Source of the DNA: Entrophospora sp. SA101
Lineage: Eukaryota; Glomeromycota; Glomeromycetes; Entrophosporales; Entrophosporaceae
Direction of reading: 5' to 3'
NCBI GenBank assembly: GCA_958430865.1
Contig: CAUDNR010004301.1
Location: 59,368 to 123,367, forward strand
Length of the DNA stretch: 64,000 bases
Shown: in pieces, positions 12,768-25,262 of the stretch
Position numbering within the stretch: the first letter of the stretch is position 1
Layout: every line of letters begins with the position of its first letter
Position numbers and translations under genes: made by a program
The notes under the pieces: generated by a model
Told to the model about the DNA's origin: nothing
The model's database searches: none
What the model saw: only the letters and a program-made list of their open reading frames with translations

Positions 12768-14559
12768 ATGAGTGGTGAAGAGATTGATAAGAATGGTAAT
12801 AAAGAAAGTGAGGATGTTGATAATGTAACTGTTGATGATACAACCAAGACTGTTGTTAGTACCAATGCTACTGAAGAGACAGCAGCAGCAGCAGCATTGC
12901 AAGAAAAAGTTAGACTATTAGTTAATCAATTGGCACTTTGGGATGCAATCAATCCACAGCCTACCACTTCGGCTAGTGCCAAAGATCATAAATTTTGGAA
13001 TACTCAACCTGTGCCAAAACTTGGTAATATTGATTATCATGATGATGATTGGTGACTTATTGTTATTAATTATTAATACTGTAATATCAAAATATCATTT
13101 CTACATTTAATAGATGAAGTAATTGAGAAGAATGAAGCAATAGAAAAAAATACCCCCCATGATGAAATTCGTAAAGAACCTTATAATCTACCAAAGGAAT
13201 TTGAATGGACTTCATTAGAATTAAACAATGAAGATGAAGTAACTTGCAATTAATTTAAAAATTATTAATTCATAATTAATAATTAATGAAAAATTTGTTT
13301 TATTAGTTGAAAGAACTTTATAATCTTTTAACAAATAATTATGTGGAGGATGATGATGCAATGTTTAGGTTTGATTATTCACCTGAATTTTTGAAATGGT
13401 AAAATATTATTTTTTTTTTTTTTTTGATGGAGGATTGTTATTTATGAGTGTAATTTAATTTAATTTTCATTTTTGGGGGGGGATAAAGGGCACTTATGCC
13501 ACCAGGTTATTTAAAGGTTTGGCATGCTGGAGTTCGTGTTACTGCATCAAAAAAACTTGTTGCATTTGTGAGCGGGATTCCTGGAAATATTAGAATATAT
13601 AATTCGTAAGTTTAAATAATAATCAATTAATTATTATAATAAATAATTTTTGAATTAATTTCCTTTCCTCTTGTTTTTCTACTTTTACTTTTTTTAATTT
13701 TATAGTAGACAAAATCTTGTTGAAATTAATTTCTTGTGTGTTCACAAGAAACTTAGAAGTAAAAGATTAGCACCTGTGTTAATTAAAGAAATTACACGTA
13801 GATCTCACCTACAAGGAATATTTCAGGCTGTTTACACTGCTGGAGTTGTATTACCAAAACCTATTTCCAAGGCAAGGTATAATAAATGATACCTTGGTTA
13901 TTAAATAATTGATTTACAATTATCATCTAATGAGCCATTAATTGATAGTTTCTTTGTTATTTTAGATATTTTCATAGATCTCTTAATCCAAAGAAATTGG
14001 TTGAAACAAATTTTTCACGCTTACCACAAAATGTGCCATTATCACGATATGTTAAAAAATATAAAGTGTCAACTAAAACTGTAACACCTGGAATTAGAGA
14101 AATGTTAGAAAAAGATGCTTCAGCAGTTAGAAATTTATTAAATTCATACATGGAAAAATTTGATTTTGTGCCTGAATTTAAAAATGATGATGAAATCAAA
14201 CATTGGATTTTACCTAGAGAAAATGTTGTCTGGTCATATGTTGTTGAGGTTATTATTGTTATTAATAATGATGATGATAATATTAATAAGATTATTGCAA
14301 TATATTTAATTGAACATTTCTAATTTTAAAATATTATCATTTAGGATACAGAAACTAAAGAAATCACAGACTTTTTTTCATTTTATTATTTACCTTCATC
14401 AGTTATTGGTAATCCAACACATAAAACTATAAATGCAGTTTATCTTTTTTATTATGCAATTAAAGAAACTGATGAAGAAGGAATTAAAGGAAAATTGCAG
14501 TCATTAATGAAAGATGCTTTGATTTTGGCTAAATTAGTTTAGTATATTTAATATATATA

Positions 14560-14600
<41 letters not shown>

Positions 14601-14786
14601 TTAATTTTTTCCCACATTTTATAACAGAAAAATGTTGATGTTTTTAATTGCCTTGATATTATGGATAATAAAGTATTTATTAGTGATCTTAAATTTGGTG
14701 CAGGTGATGGATATTTAAATTATTATATGTATAATTGGAGATGTAAAGATACAACAAGTGAAAAAGTTGGAATTGTAATGTTATAA
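12768..14786 (+). CDS. NMT1: Glycylpeptide N-tetradecanoyltransferase (N-myristoyltransferase)
   Basis: The enzyme transfers myristate from myristoyl-CoA to N-terminal glycine of proteins such as Arf GTPases. Exon 1 (12768-13023) gives an acidic, low-complexity N-terminus and then the conserved [10 protein letters not shown]. Later exons give [28 protein letters not shown], the core [20 protein letters not shown] with the acyl-CoA-binding region, and [20 protein letters not shown]. The end [16 protein letters not shown]...GIVML is typical; in this family the C-terminal carboxylate takes part in catalysis. Two GNAT-like halves are complete and no break is visible. A long (AT)n tract (about 14560-14596) sits in the last intron. 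Total length is near the family norm. Confidence 0.95.
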
Positions 14787-14946
14787 TTATATATATATGT
14801 ATATAATTATTATTATGTATAAATTATTATTATTTAAATTATTAATTTTGTTTTTGTTATTAAATGAAAAATAATTCTTTTGCTTTTTTAAATTCATTCC
14901 CCCTACCTACCTACCTATGTATTTAAATCTTTAATCTTTCTTTAAA

Positions 14947-16179
14947 TCATTGTTTTTGAACTTAAACTCCACCTTTTGTCATAATAAATATTTCTAAACA
15001 ATTGGCAGTGTATATATCTCCTTCTACAGCTGATGTAAATGCATATTTTGTGATAATAAACACTTTATCAAGTTATAATAACATTTTTCAACATTCAGTT
15101 GATTATTAAATTCAACCTGAATTAGATGCACATGTAAAATACAATTAATAATTATGATAAGATTTTAATAACATATGGTTAACACAATAATAGTAATAGT
15201 AATAATGTATCACCAGCGTAAAAATTTTTTACTTGATTATCTAGAAAAGGTTGAACCAATGTTGCTGTTAATTCTCCGGTACAACAAATCAATGGTTCAT
15301 ATGAACCAACTGGATCAAAACTATAAGCAACTCCTTTTCCTATATGTCAAATTAACATGGATTGATTGATATATGCAGTTAATGAAAATAATATTCAACA
15401 TTCACCATTTCATCAAGTCTAGTTAAATATATTGAAAATATAATACAGAAAAAATCACTTCATATATAATGTAATTGAAAGCATTTGAGCTGAAGCTGGT
15501 GTTGTCATCTCTTTATCATGTGCATGTTTGTACCACTTGGATATTAGATGTCAAACTTGAAACCGAAACATCAGGAGCTAAAAACGAGGTTGGGACAGAA
15601 AGTTATACGAATAAAATCTCATCTTATTTTTATCTTTCTGAACCGTTACTAATTTATTTTGTATTTCCGGACCGTTAGGAACTCCTATTTCGGCTTGGTA
15701 ACTAGTTTTTTCTTTAAGCGAAGTGAAAAAATTGTCAAATTCTACCAAAAACTTCTCAATTTTGGTCTTTTCCGCAAAAATTTAATAATTTACTTAAATT
15801 TAAATTTGAATATAAATTAATCCAATTGATGAACTTCTATCATTTTTAACCAATGCAATACCATCTGTTCCAAATCCATTAGAAGCAATCAATTAATGCA
15901 TCAATAAAGCGGATATAAAGCAACACATCTACTTACAATTTAAAAGTTTTAAGAGCATATCTTGAATTAATCAAGTGTCATGAACTTTAATGAGTATTAG
16001 ATGCTAATTTACAAAAGTCTTTGCCTGCATTGCTAATGATTTGCTTTGTTGTTTATTAAAAATAACTTTAGTTAATTAAAATTCCATTATTATCATTATA
16101 TTAAAAAAAAACCAAAATTTTACATACCTCCATTATCATCATATGAATAAAAAAAACTGGAACCAAAATCAAAAATCAT
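14947..16179 (-). pseudogene. PRE7: Decayed proteasome beta-6 subunit (Pre7/PSMB1)
   Basis: Minus-strand fragments in order match the 20S proteasome beta-6 subunit: a start exon MIFDFGSSFFYSYDDNGG (16179, before GTATGT); GKDFCKLASNTH, stop, SS, stop, then HLINSRYALKTFKL; ASNGFGTDGIALVK; KWYKHAHDKEMTTPASAQML followed by a stop; GKGVAYSFDPVGSYEPLI and QPFLDNQV; and finally FTSAVEGDIYTANCLEIFIM with stops near 14947. At least four in-frame stops plus frame changes show it is dead. Exon order and intron positions are retained, so it decayed in place and is not a retrocopy. Its start lies 107 bp from the intact beta-5 gene, head to head. A functional copy should exist elsewhere because the subunit is essential. 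Confidence 0.88.
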
Positions 16180-16286
16180 GATTATTGCCAATCCCCAGTA
16201 GAAAATTCATTTATAAAATGTATGATGTGTACTGTGTAACCAAATGTCAAATTTATTAGATCAAAAAAAAAATTTAAAATTAAACC
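16180..16286. promoter_or_regulatory. Probable former bidirectional promoter of two proteasome genes
   Basis: Only 107 bp separate the start codons of the decayed beta-6 gene (minus) and the beta-5 gene (plus). A CCAAT box (GCCAAT, 16188-16193) is present. The classical yeast Rpn4 site GGTGGCAAA was not seen. Shared promoter use is inferred from spacing and orientation. Confidence 0.5.
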
Positions 16287-17676
16287 ATGGATACTTTTGT
16301 TAATAATTTTAGAAAAACTACCTTTTCCTCAATCGATAGAAATGTATTTAATGAATTTCTTGGTTATGGAGGACGCGGATTTGATGATGCAAATGAATTT
16401 GCCAGTCCAAATTTCGAATTTCCAGCTTGCCATAATGTAAGAGTTCTTTTATAAAGAAACTAATTGATTGAGTTTGGTATTGCTTTGTGATTTACAAATA
16501 TATAAATACGTAGCCAGTTGAATTCTTAAAAGCACATACTGACAAGGATTCCAAAGAAGAATGTCGTATAAAGTTAGATCATGGTACAACGACTCTTGCT
16601 TTTAAATTCAATTCAGGAATTGTTGTTGCCGTAGATTCTAGAGCTTCATCTGGAGAATACATTGGTAATTATAATAGAATCAAAATAATATTTTCATAAT
16701 TTGTAATTACTAATATAATGATAATTATATATTATTTATATATTTATAATTATAATTATTATTTTTCAAATATTAGCGTCAGCAACTGTGAAAAAAGTTA
16801 TTGAAATAAACCCATATCTTTTGGGAACTATGGCAGGCGGCGCTGCTGACTGTTCGTTTTGGGAAAGAGAACTCGGTCGTCGATGCAGGTAAATCAATTA
16901 ATCAATCAATAAATCTATCATCTTTGTAAACCATTTATTCATTTATATTATCAATTATATTAGATTGCATGAATTAAGAAACAAAGAACGTATTTCGGTA
17001 GCAGCTGCATCGAAATTATTAGCAAATATGGTTTACCCTTATAAAGGAATGGACCTTTCCATGGTATTTACAATATCTCATATCATATATTGTTATATAT
17101 ATATATGGTAGTATGTTATTATGTAACACCTTATTTATTATTATCATTATCATTATTTAGGGAACCATGGTAACTGGATGGGACAAAACAGTTAGTAATC
17201 TTTTTTAATTCTCTACTTTTTTTGACCAAATTTTCATAGAATTTAATCAACCAATCGATTCCTTTTGATTTTCTTTGCTTTATTTTAAAGGGACCTAATT
17301 TGTTTTATGTTGATTCAGATGGTTCAAGATTGAAAGGAGAAAGGTTTTCAGTTGGATCAGGATCAACATTTGCTTATGGTGTAATGGATAGTGAATTTGA
17401 TTATGATATGAGCGTAAAGGATGCTTTAGAATTGGGAAGACGTTCAGTTTATCAAGCAACTTATAGAGATGGTGCATCTGGCGGATCAATTAATGGTTAG
17501 TAAAAAAAATCTATTATTATTATAATTAAAAATTTTTGCTAACATAATTTTTTTATTTAGTTTATCATGTAAAAGAATTAGGTTGGGAATACATGGGAAA
17601 TTATGATGTTTACGATTTACATTGGGAATATCAAGACCAGCCCAAACCAAGACTAACCGCTCAACAAATGATTTAA
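16287..17676 (+). CDS. PRE2: 20S proteasome subunit beta-5 (chymotrypsin-like)
   Basis: Spliced exons give a complete beta-5 precursor. The propeptide starts [13 protein letters not shown]. Processing is expected at HG/TTTLAF, leaving the catalytic Thr1. The mature chain has [14 protein letters not shown] (Asp17 region), [20 protein letters not shown] (Lys33 region), [30 protein letters not shown] and [13 protein letters not shown]. It ends with [11 protein letters not shown]. The subunit provides the chymotrypsin-like site of the 20S core in nucleus and cytosol. Active-site Thr, Asp and Lys are all present. It is divergently paired with a dead beta-6 gene. Introns are short, with GT-AG ends. 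Confidence 0.95.
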
Positions 17677-17785
17677 TAAATATTAATTTTTTTTTTGTTT
17701 AAATAAATAAATGTTAACATATTATATAAGTCATAAATTATTGTCATTACTATATGATTTTTATTATTTTTTTTTTTTTATTAAA

Positions 17786-20107
17786 TTAAGCTTTATCTGT
17801 TTTTTCTTCAATTGGTTTCATTGCAGGGAAAAGTAAAACCTATTTTATAACAAAAAAAATTTATTATATTTTTAATCATCCAATAAAGATATATTCCGAA
17901 ATAAAAATATTACCTCTTTGATATTAGAGCTATCGGTTAAAAACATGGTAAGACGATCAATTCCCATTCCCCATCCACCACTTCCAAAATAAAATAAGTT
18001 CAGATAAATAAAATAAAAAAAATACAATTACCACACAAGGAAAAAATTTAAACTTACGTTGGAGGTAATCCATATTCCAAACTTGTACAAAAAGTCTCAT
18101 CAATAAGTTGTGCTTCATCATCACCTTGTTCTTTCTGACGCGCTTGTTCCTCAAAACGGTCTCGTTGATCAAATGGATCGTTTAATTCAGTATAGGCATT
18201 GCATATTTCTTTGGTCGCCACAAACAATTCAAATCGTTCACAAAGTCCAGGAATATCTCGATGACCCTTGGCTAATGGTGACATCATTTGTGGATGTCCA
18301 ACAATAAACGTTGGTGACACACAATCAACTTCAATAAAATCTCCAACAAGCTAATTAAAAAAGAATTATTATCAATAATTAATTTTTTTTTTTTTTTTTT
18401 GAAAAATCACAAGAAAAAAATTTTAATCGATTTTTTTACTTTATCTAATAATCTTGAGTTGGTTCTTGGTGACGAACATTCAACTTCATGTTTTTTACAA
18501 AGCTCTAAAAGAAACTTGTTAGTTTCTTCAGTGTGCAATTCAGAAGCCGGCGGAAACTTGACATTCAATTTTGTTTCCAATGTTTCAATAATATTAAACC
18601 GTTTAAAAGGCGGTGTGAAATCTATATCCATTGCTGGTCCATCAGGTCCGTGTGGATGATAAACGAGCTTGTAATCGCCTTTAATGGACTTGATCATACC
18701 CGATAACATCTTCTCAGTAATCTCCATCAAATCATACATGTCAGCATACGCCATATAAAATTCACATGTTGTAAATTCTGGGTTGTGTGTTAAGTCAATT
18801 GATTCATTACGAAACTGACGTCCAATCTCATAAACTCTATCCAATCCACCGACAATCAACATCTTCAAGTATAATTCTGGTGCCACTCTCATGAACAAAT
18901 CAAGTTTAAGATCGTTATGATGAGTGATAAATGGTTTGGCTGTTGCACCACCTGCAATCATATTCATCATAGGTGTTTCCACCTCAAGAAATTCAAGATC
19001 ATCCAAGAACTTTCTGACATAATTAATAATTTTGGATCTAACTATAAATTTGTCTCGAACATTATTATTCATAATCAAATCCAAATATCGTTGCCGATAC
19101 CGTGTTTCCTGATCCTTAAATCCATAATGTGCTTTAGGTAACATGCGTAGGCAAGGCGAGAGAAGTATAATATCTTTAGGAAAAATAGATAATTCTCCAC
19201 GTTTGGATTTTCCTGGACATCCATATACTCCCACGATATCACCACGCCGAAGTATATCATGAACTTCATTAAAATCTCTTTCTGAGTCTCTAATATATTA
19301 TTATTAATAAGATATATATATATATAGAAAACTTTCAAAAATAAATTATTCCAATTATTTTATTATCGTTACTTACTGTGCTTGAGCCATGATTTGAATT
19401 TTAACACCTTCAGAGTGCAAATCATAAAATCTTAATTTAGCACCACTTGCTCTTTTATTATGAATTCTGCCAGCTACATGAACCACTTCATCCAAATGTT
19501 GTCCCGGTTCAAGATTTTCATATTTTTTAATAAAGGTTGGAATGGAAATATCTACATGGAATTTATACGGATAAGGACTTGGATTATGAGATTCTCGAAG
19601 TTTTCGAACTAGCTTAGATCGAATTTCAAAATATTGCTATTTATTTATTTAATAAAAAAAATTTTTTGTTGATAATTTATTTAACTGAAAAAAATTTTTT
19701 TTTATTAGTAATTTTTTACGTTTGGATTTAAATCTTCTTCTAAAGCTTCAGCATTTTCCCCTTTCTCGACTTTTACTGTAGCTGTAGAAGTTGTTGCCTA
19801 AACATGAATATCATAATAAATATATAATAATTATTAGATATTACAATCAATTGATTATTAAATTGTTATAGATTATTGCAAAGAAAGAACCATAGTCATT
19901 GATATACCTTCTTTTCCTCTTTTTCTCTCTTTTTAAGACGTCTTTTGAATTCACTTTTTTTTTACCAAAAAAGAAATCTATAAATATCCCAGTCAAAACA
20001 ATTTATTTTTGAAATAAAAAATCTTATAACCTTTTAGATACTCTTTCCCCAGTAACTTCGTCTAGAATAAGGTTTTCTTGGTTTTCTTTAGCTTCTATCG
20101 TACTCAT
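17786..20107 (-). CDS. KRS1: Lysyl-tRNA synthetase, cytosolic class II
   Basis: The minus-strand gene starts [17 protein letters not shown] at 20107 and ends [14 protein letters not shown] at 17786. A Lys/Glu-rich eukaryotic N-terminal extension ([11 protein letters not shown]) is followed by the OB-fold anticodon-binding domain ([20 protein letters not shown]). The class II catalytic core has motif 1 ([19 protein letters not shown]), motif 2 ([20 protein letters not shown]) and motif 3 ([15 protein letters not shown]). It charges tRNA-Lys in the cytosol; some fungi also use the gene product in mitochondria, but no presequence is visible here. It has about eight exons, is complete, and is in tandem with the PEPCK gene on the same strand. 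Confidence 0.94.
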
Positions 20108-20483
20108 TTTTTTTTTAATTAGAGATCAAAAATTCAAATGTCGATCAGATAATCGGCTGCTACAGGGATAACGTAAGCCGGATGGACTTTTGATTAATCT
20201 TGGGGTTCAAATTTATTGTGGTGGCTTAAATATCTGTGGCTGTTTATTTTTTAATTTTCAGATTATCAAATTATCAAAGGAATAATGTATGATTTTATTT
20301 TATTAATAAAATTCTTTTTCTATTGCTAATTACAATATAAAAAAATAATCAAATAATTTTTATGTTTAAGAATTAATTAAAAAAAAATTTTGTATATTTA
20401 TATTTATATATTTATATGATTGATTATTATATATGCATTATATTTTTTTCTTGAATTGTTTGATTAATTAATTAACCTTAACA
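20108..20483. other. Spacer between KRS1 start and PCK1 end
   Basis: This 376-bp AT-rich stretch holds the KRS1 promoter and the PCK1 3' end. I see no further gene or clear motif. Confidence 0.5.
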
Positions 20484-22595
20484 CTAAAGATTTGGACCAG
20501 CGGCAACTACTTCAGAAGTTGTTTTATCTTGATAATTTTTAAAGTTTCCAACGAAACGCTCAGCCAATTTTCTTCTTGTGTTGATGAATTCATCTTTTGA
20601 TCCTTTCCAAGTTTTCTCTGGATTTAAAATTTCAGATGGTACGCCGCTAACAGTTTTTGGAATATTCAAATTGAACACACCGTAGTTCTCATACTCTGTA
20701 TCTTTAGCAGTCAATTCATCATTATGGATTGCATCAATTATGGCACGTGAATATTTCAATTTGATTCTTTCCCCAACACCATAAGCACCGCCACTCCATC
20801 CTGTATTAACTAACCAGGCATTAGCCTTATGGTGTTCCATTTTATCTGCCAACATTTGTGCATAACGAGCTGGATGCAAGACTAAAAAGGGTTGACCGAA
20901 ACAGGCAGAAAATGTTGCCTCGGGTTCTGTGATGCCATCTTCTGTACCTGCGATCTTGGCCGTGTAACCGGAAATGAAATGATACATAGCTTGCGCTGAT
21001 GAAAGTTTTGATACTGGTGGGAGTACACCGTATGCGTCACAGGTGAGAAGAATTATATTTTTTGGATGACTGGTTGACACACAGGGTATCTTGGCATTTG
21101 GAATGTATTCAATTGGATAGGCACAACGTGTATTTTCTGTTAATGAACTGTCGTCATAATTGACTGACCGAGTGTATTGATCATAAACAACATTCTCCAA
21201 TACTGAACCAAATCGAATTGCATTGAAAATCTCGGGTTCTTTTTCTGGTGACAGGTTTATACATTTTGCATAACACCCACCCTCGATGTTGAAGACATTA
21301 TCGTCGGACCAACAATGTTCATCATCGCCAATCAAATATCGTTTTGGATCTGCTGAAAGTGTTGTCTTCCCAGTACCTGACAATCCAAAAAACACTGATA
21401 CATCACCATCTGAACCTTCATTGGCAGATGAATGTAATGACAATACATTATGTTTTACCGGCATCAAATAATGCATAACTGTGAAACTATATAATATATA
21501 AATGTAAATGGGTAAATAATATAATTCTAAAAATAGATGTTTTTTTTACACGCACTCTCTTTCTTTACCAAACAACGATAACAAATAATACTTACACTCC
21601 TTTTTTCATTTCTCCAGCATATTCAGTTCCCAAGATTACCATTTCGTTTAATTTGAAATTGATAGCAACAGAGGTTGTGGAAGTCATTCCGGTGGTATAA
21701 CGATTGGCAGGGAAAGCACCAGCATTATAAATGGTAAAATCAGGTGATCCATAATTTTCTTGTTCTTGAGGAGTTGGACGAATCAACATATTTCTCATGA
21801 ACAAAGCATGATAAGCACGAGCACATACTACACGAACTTTAATTCTGTATTTTGGATCCCATCCAGCAAAACCATCAAAAACATAAATTCTTTTACGAGT
21901 GTTTAAGTAATCAACTGCGCGTTCACGATTGATGAGGAATACATGTTCAGGTAATTTAGTATTTACGGGACCCCACTATATTTTAAAAAAAGTAGGTGAA
22001 TGATATATATATGAATTTTAGTGTAATTTAATTGGTCAAATTTTATTTTGAAAATTGGATTGGTCAATTAAAACAAATATAAACAAACACTTACCCAAAT
22101 ATCATTGGTTGAACTAGGCTCGTCAACAATACGTTTATCTTTTGGAGAGCGACCTTTCTTATTACCGGAGGCAGTAACTAAGGCACCGGCGGAAGAAATG
22201 GCAGAACCTTCTTCATATTTTAAAGCATCTTCGTATAATTGGGCGACTGAAGGATTCCATTTAATAGCAACACGATCGTAATCGATGTGTGCGTTTTCAT
22301 GAAGCTCTTCTTCTACTTTTGTGTGATTTGAACTCTTCATTTGTGAATTGATAAATAATGATGAAGCAGTAGAATGATACTTGAAGTAAAAATAATTTTT
22401 GTTTTTACAAGAAGAAATTTTAGAGAGTTTCTTAAAATTATTATTATTATTATTAATTGTATTGTTATTAATATTATTACAATTGATGGATGAAAAGAAT
22501 TTTTTTGTTTGAAGATTTTGAAATTTAGAAAATTTTCTAGAAATAAGAAGAGGCGAAAATTGAGGTTTATATACAAGTCGAGGTAATGAGTTCAT
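20484..22595 (-). CDS. PCK1: Phosphoenolpyruvate carboxykinase (ATP) with basic N-terminal extension
   Basis: The enzyme converts oxaloacetate and ATP to PEP, the first committed gluconeogenic step. Three exons (22595-about 22095, about 21976-21605, about 21480-20484) encode about 620 residues, against 530-550 for most fungal enzymes. The core is complete: [15 protein letters not shown], the P-loop [14 protein letters not shown], the metal site [32 protein letters not shown] and [15 protein letters not shown]. The usual fungal start corresponds to the internal Met86 (ATG 22340-22338, [16 protein letters not shown]). The 85 residues before it contain no Asp or Glu, are rich in Arg, Lys, Ser and Asn, and begin [20 protein letters not shown], as expected for a mitochondrial presequence. 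Dual start use is inferred. Confidence 0.93.
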
Positions 22596-23460
22596 TGATG
22601 CTATTTATTGGATTATCTAGTATTTATATTTATTTATATCAAAAAATCAAAAACTTGAGCTTTTAAAATTTTTTAAAAATAAAACACAAAATTTAATTGA
22701 TTAAAATTTTAACAAAAAAAATTTTTAATTTATATATACATTTAAATATGCATGCATAAATGTGAGAACTACGTATCGGAAGAAAACGGCGAGACGTTTA
22801 TAAACAAGCAATTGGTTTCTGTATCTGATGGCTTGCATACACGTTTAATATATATATAGAAGAGTGTGCCGGAAGAAGACGGTTGAAAGTGAATGAGCGT
22901 GTTTCGTGAAAATGATTAAAAAAGTTCGAAAAAAATATTTGAAATTAGAAAATTTTCATTTTTCCTTTATTGATTATTTGTTTGTAAAATTTATTCTAAA
23001 ATTCGTCAAATCATTTAAATATTTTCCTACTTCTTTCTTTAAACGATAATTATCGGAACGGGACGGATTTATTTATAATTTGTTGATTTATTTATATAAG
23101 TACATATTATTTAGAAAGACATTAAAACGCTCCAATTATTATTATTTGTTATTCCCGGAACGGAACGGGTTCGATAATAAATAATTTGATAAACCAAAAG
23201 ATAAATAAATAATAAATATATATGCACGAATAATCAATTAAAAAAATAGATTTTCTGATTATTTTTTCCCAAAGTTATTTGACAACTTTACAGATTTTAA
23301 TAAAATTGTCCTTTTTATTTACTTAATTAATCAAACAAATAATTCACATTAATTAAAATAATTTCATAAATTAATAAAAATTGGAATATTATCCTTGTTC
23401 TTTTATCTTGAATTTACCCTGAAATTATCCCAAATCTGCTTAAAATGAACTTATCATCAA
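22596..23460. promoter_or_regulatory. PCK1 upstream region with CGG repeats
   Basis: Two near-identical 14-mers, TCGGAAGAAAACGG (22776-22789) and CCGGAAGAAGACGG (22869-22882), lie 181-287 bp before the PCK1 start codon. Each is a direct CGG-N7-CGG repeat. Further upstream are CGGAACGGGACGG (near 23055) and CGGAACGGAACGGG (near 23158). Direct CGG repeats are typical Zn2Cys6 factor targets; gluconeogenic genes of other fungi are controlled by such factors (Cat8/FacB type). Binding here is inference. No gene is seen in this stretch. Confidence 0.45.
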
Positions 23461-25262
23461 CTATGGTTGTGTAGAATCATTATCATTATCATCATTAATA
23501 TTATCACTACTAGCAATCAATGGAAATGGATATGCGCCACCAGCACTGATGCCAATTTCTTCATCTATGGTTGAACCAGAAGTTCTGATATTTAAACAAT
23601 GTATATTATTTTCATTCATACTGTTACTATCACCAATATTTGAAGGATTAGTGATTCTGGATGATATTGGAGCAAAATGAAATTTTAATATTCTAAATTT
23701 ATTATTATTGCTATGATTATTATTGAGCAGATCAAAATCTCTTCCTGCTCTTCCTTCAATATTATCATTATTACTAATAAACAAATCTGGTTATGCTCTA
23801 TGCAATGCCAATTTTCTCGCCCTGATATATTCCATATCAACCAATTTCCAATTTAACAATCTGACAATCATTCTTTTTATTAAATTGATTTATATGTTGA
23901 TGTCTTGTTTTCTGACAAAATTGTAAACATGTAATCAACTCATTGTTGAATTGATTCATTAGTGGATTTCATAAATACCATAATCTAATGTATTTCATTC
24001 AAAACCTAATAATTTGGTTGTGATGGATGGGACACCCATTACTATGCATTCAGCAGAAGTGTAACCCCATGGCTCATAATAACATGGGAACACGCCTAGA
24101 TGACAACCCATACAAAATCCTCATAATCTAAGCCAATTAGAAGATTGTTTGAAGTTAGAAATTCAGGATGAAATATAACCTTTACATGATCATCTGAACT
24201 GTTAACTATATAGTTCCAGTTGATGTAATTGTGTCAATATTGGATCCGATTCAGGATCAAACAATATTATGAGCTAATATTGATGGAATTATGCTAGATT
24301 TTAGTGCCATGACATGACATTTCAGTAACACTTTGTCTTCATCAGTTAATAATTCAAAAGGGTCAACCACCACATTATTGATTTCCCCCCTGTATACATA
24401 TTTGTGTGTTGAATACATATATATATGAATATAAATATAATATTTAAAGCATAAATAATAATATATTTATAAATGTATACATACCCAACATATCTTGCGG
24501 CCTTCTGAAACCAATTTTATCAGTAATGTCTTTTACAGTTGTTTTGTGATTACTTGGCCTTTCAAAGCTCAAACAGCAAAAAGATTGTATTTTAGTTGGC
24601 ATGATAATAATACAATTACTGAAATTGTAAATTGCATGCTTTTAACCTTTGATTTAATCCTTCAAAAGCATGAATAAATAATTGAAATATGTTTATACAT
24701 ATTATATGCATATATTTATATCTACAATAATAATCACATTCATTATGATGTTAACATGGCAAATTAATACTAACTTGCTAATGATTCAATAAACATATCA
24801 ACATCTTAATTTTTGTAGTGATAATGACCAGAAATAAAAAAAATACAAGGTATTATCCAGGGTCAATTGTAATGACCCATAGAAATGACCATTAACAAAT
24901 CCATGAATTTTTTCTTTATTTCTTGCATGTAAATTTTGAAATTCATGTATTGCTGAAAATTTCAACCACTTGGAAGAACTCCATCTTAACAATAAGTTTT
25001 TACAAATTATTATTAGAATAATTATATTAATATATATATAGTATCAAACAATAATACATGAGGAGCATCTTTGATTAATCATCTACCATATATCCATATT
25101 ACACTTTTGTTTGACATTCTATCAAGAACTCCTTTAATATGAGGATTTTCTGCTTCCACTTCTGCAGATGCTGTCTTGATGGATAATGGACCAATCAGTG
25201 TATACCTTTCACAATACTCATGAGCTGTCACTGGAACCTTGGGTATAGATTGGTCCAACTAT
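23461..25262 (-). pseudogene. GSY1: Decayed glycogen synthase
   Basis: Minus-strand fragments follow glycogen synthase order: VPVTAHEYCERYTLIGPL, then SIKTASAEVEAENPHIKGVL, [21 protein letters not shown] (Trp to stop), [20 protein letters not shown] then [44 protein letters not shown] with MGVPSITTK, and MIVRLLNWKLVDMEYIRARK followed by LALHRA-stop-PDLFIS. The C-terminal low-complexity tail still stops at 23461. Multiple in-frame stops and frame changes, and a span too short for about 700 codons plus introns, show it is dead. Glycogen synthase (GT3 family) elongates alpha-1,4-glucan from UDP-glucose. Introns appear retained, so it decayed in place or by segmental copying. Confidence 0.88.

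Noticed and set aside
15175..15678. Two plus-strand small ORFs (64 and 67 codons)
   Set aside because: They are shadows across the minus-strand proteasome beta-6 relic.
20160..20185. 'tacagggataacgtaa' resembling a homing-endonuclease site
   Set aside because: Only a short partial match to the I-SceI core and no intein or intron context.
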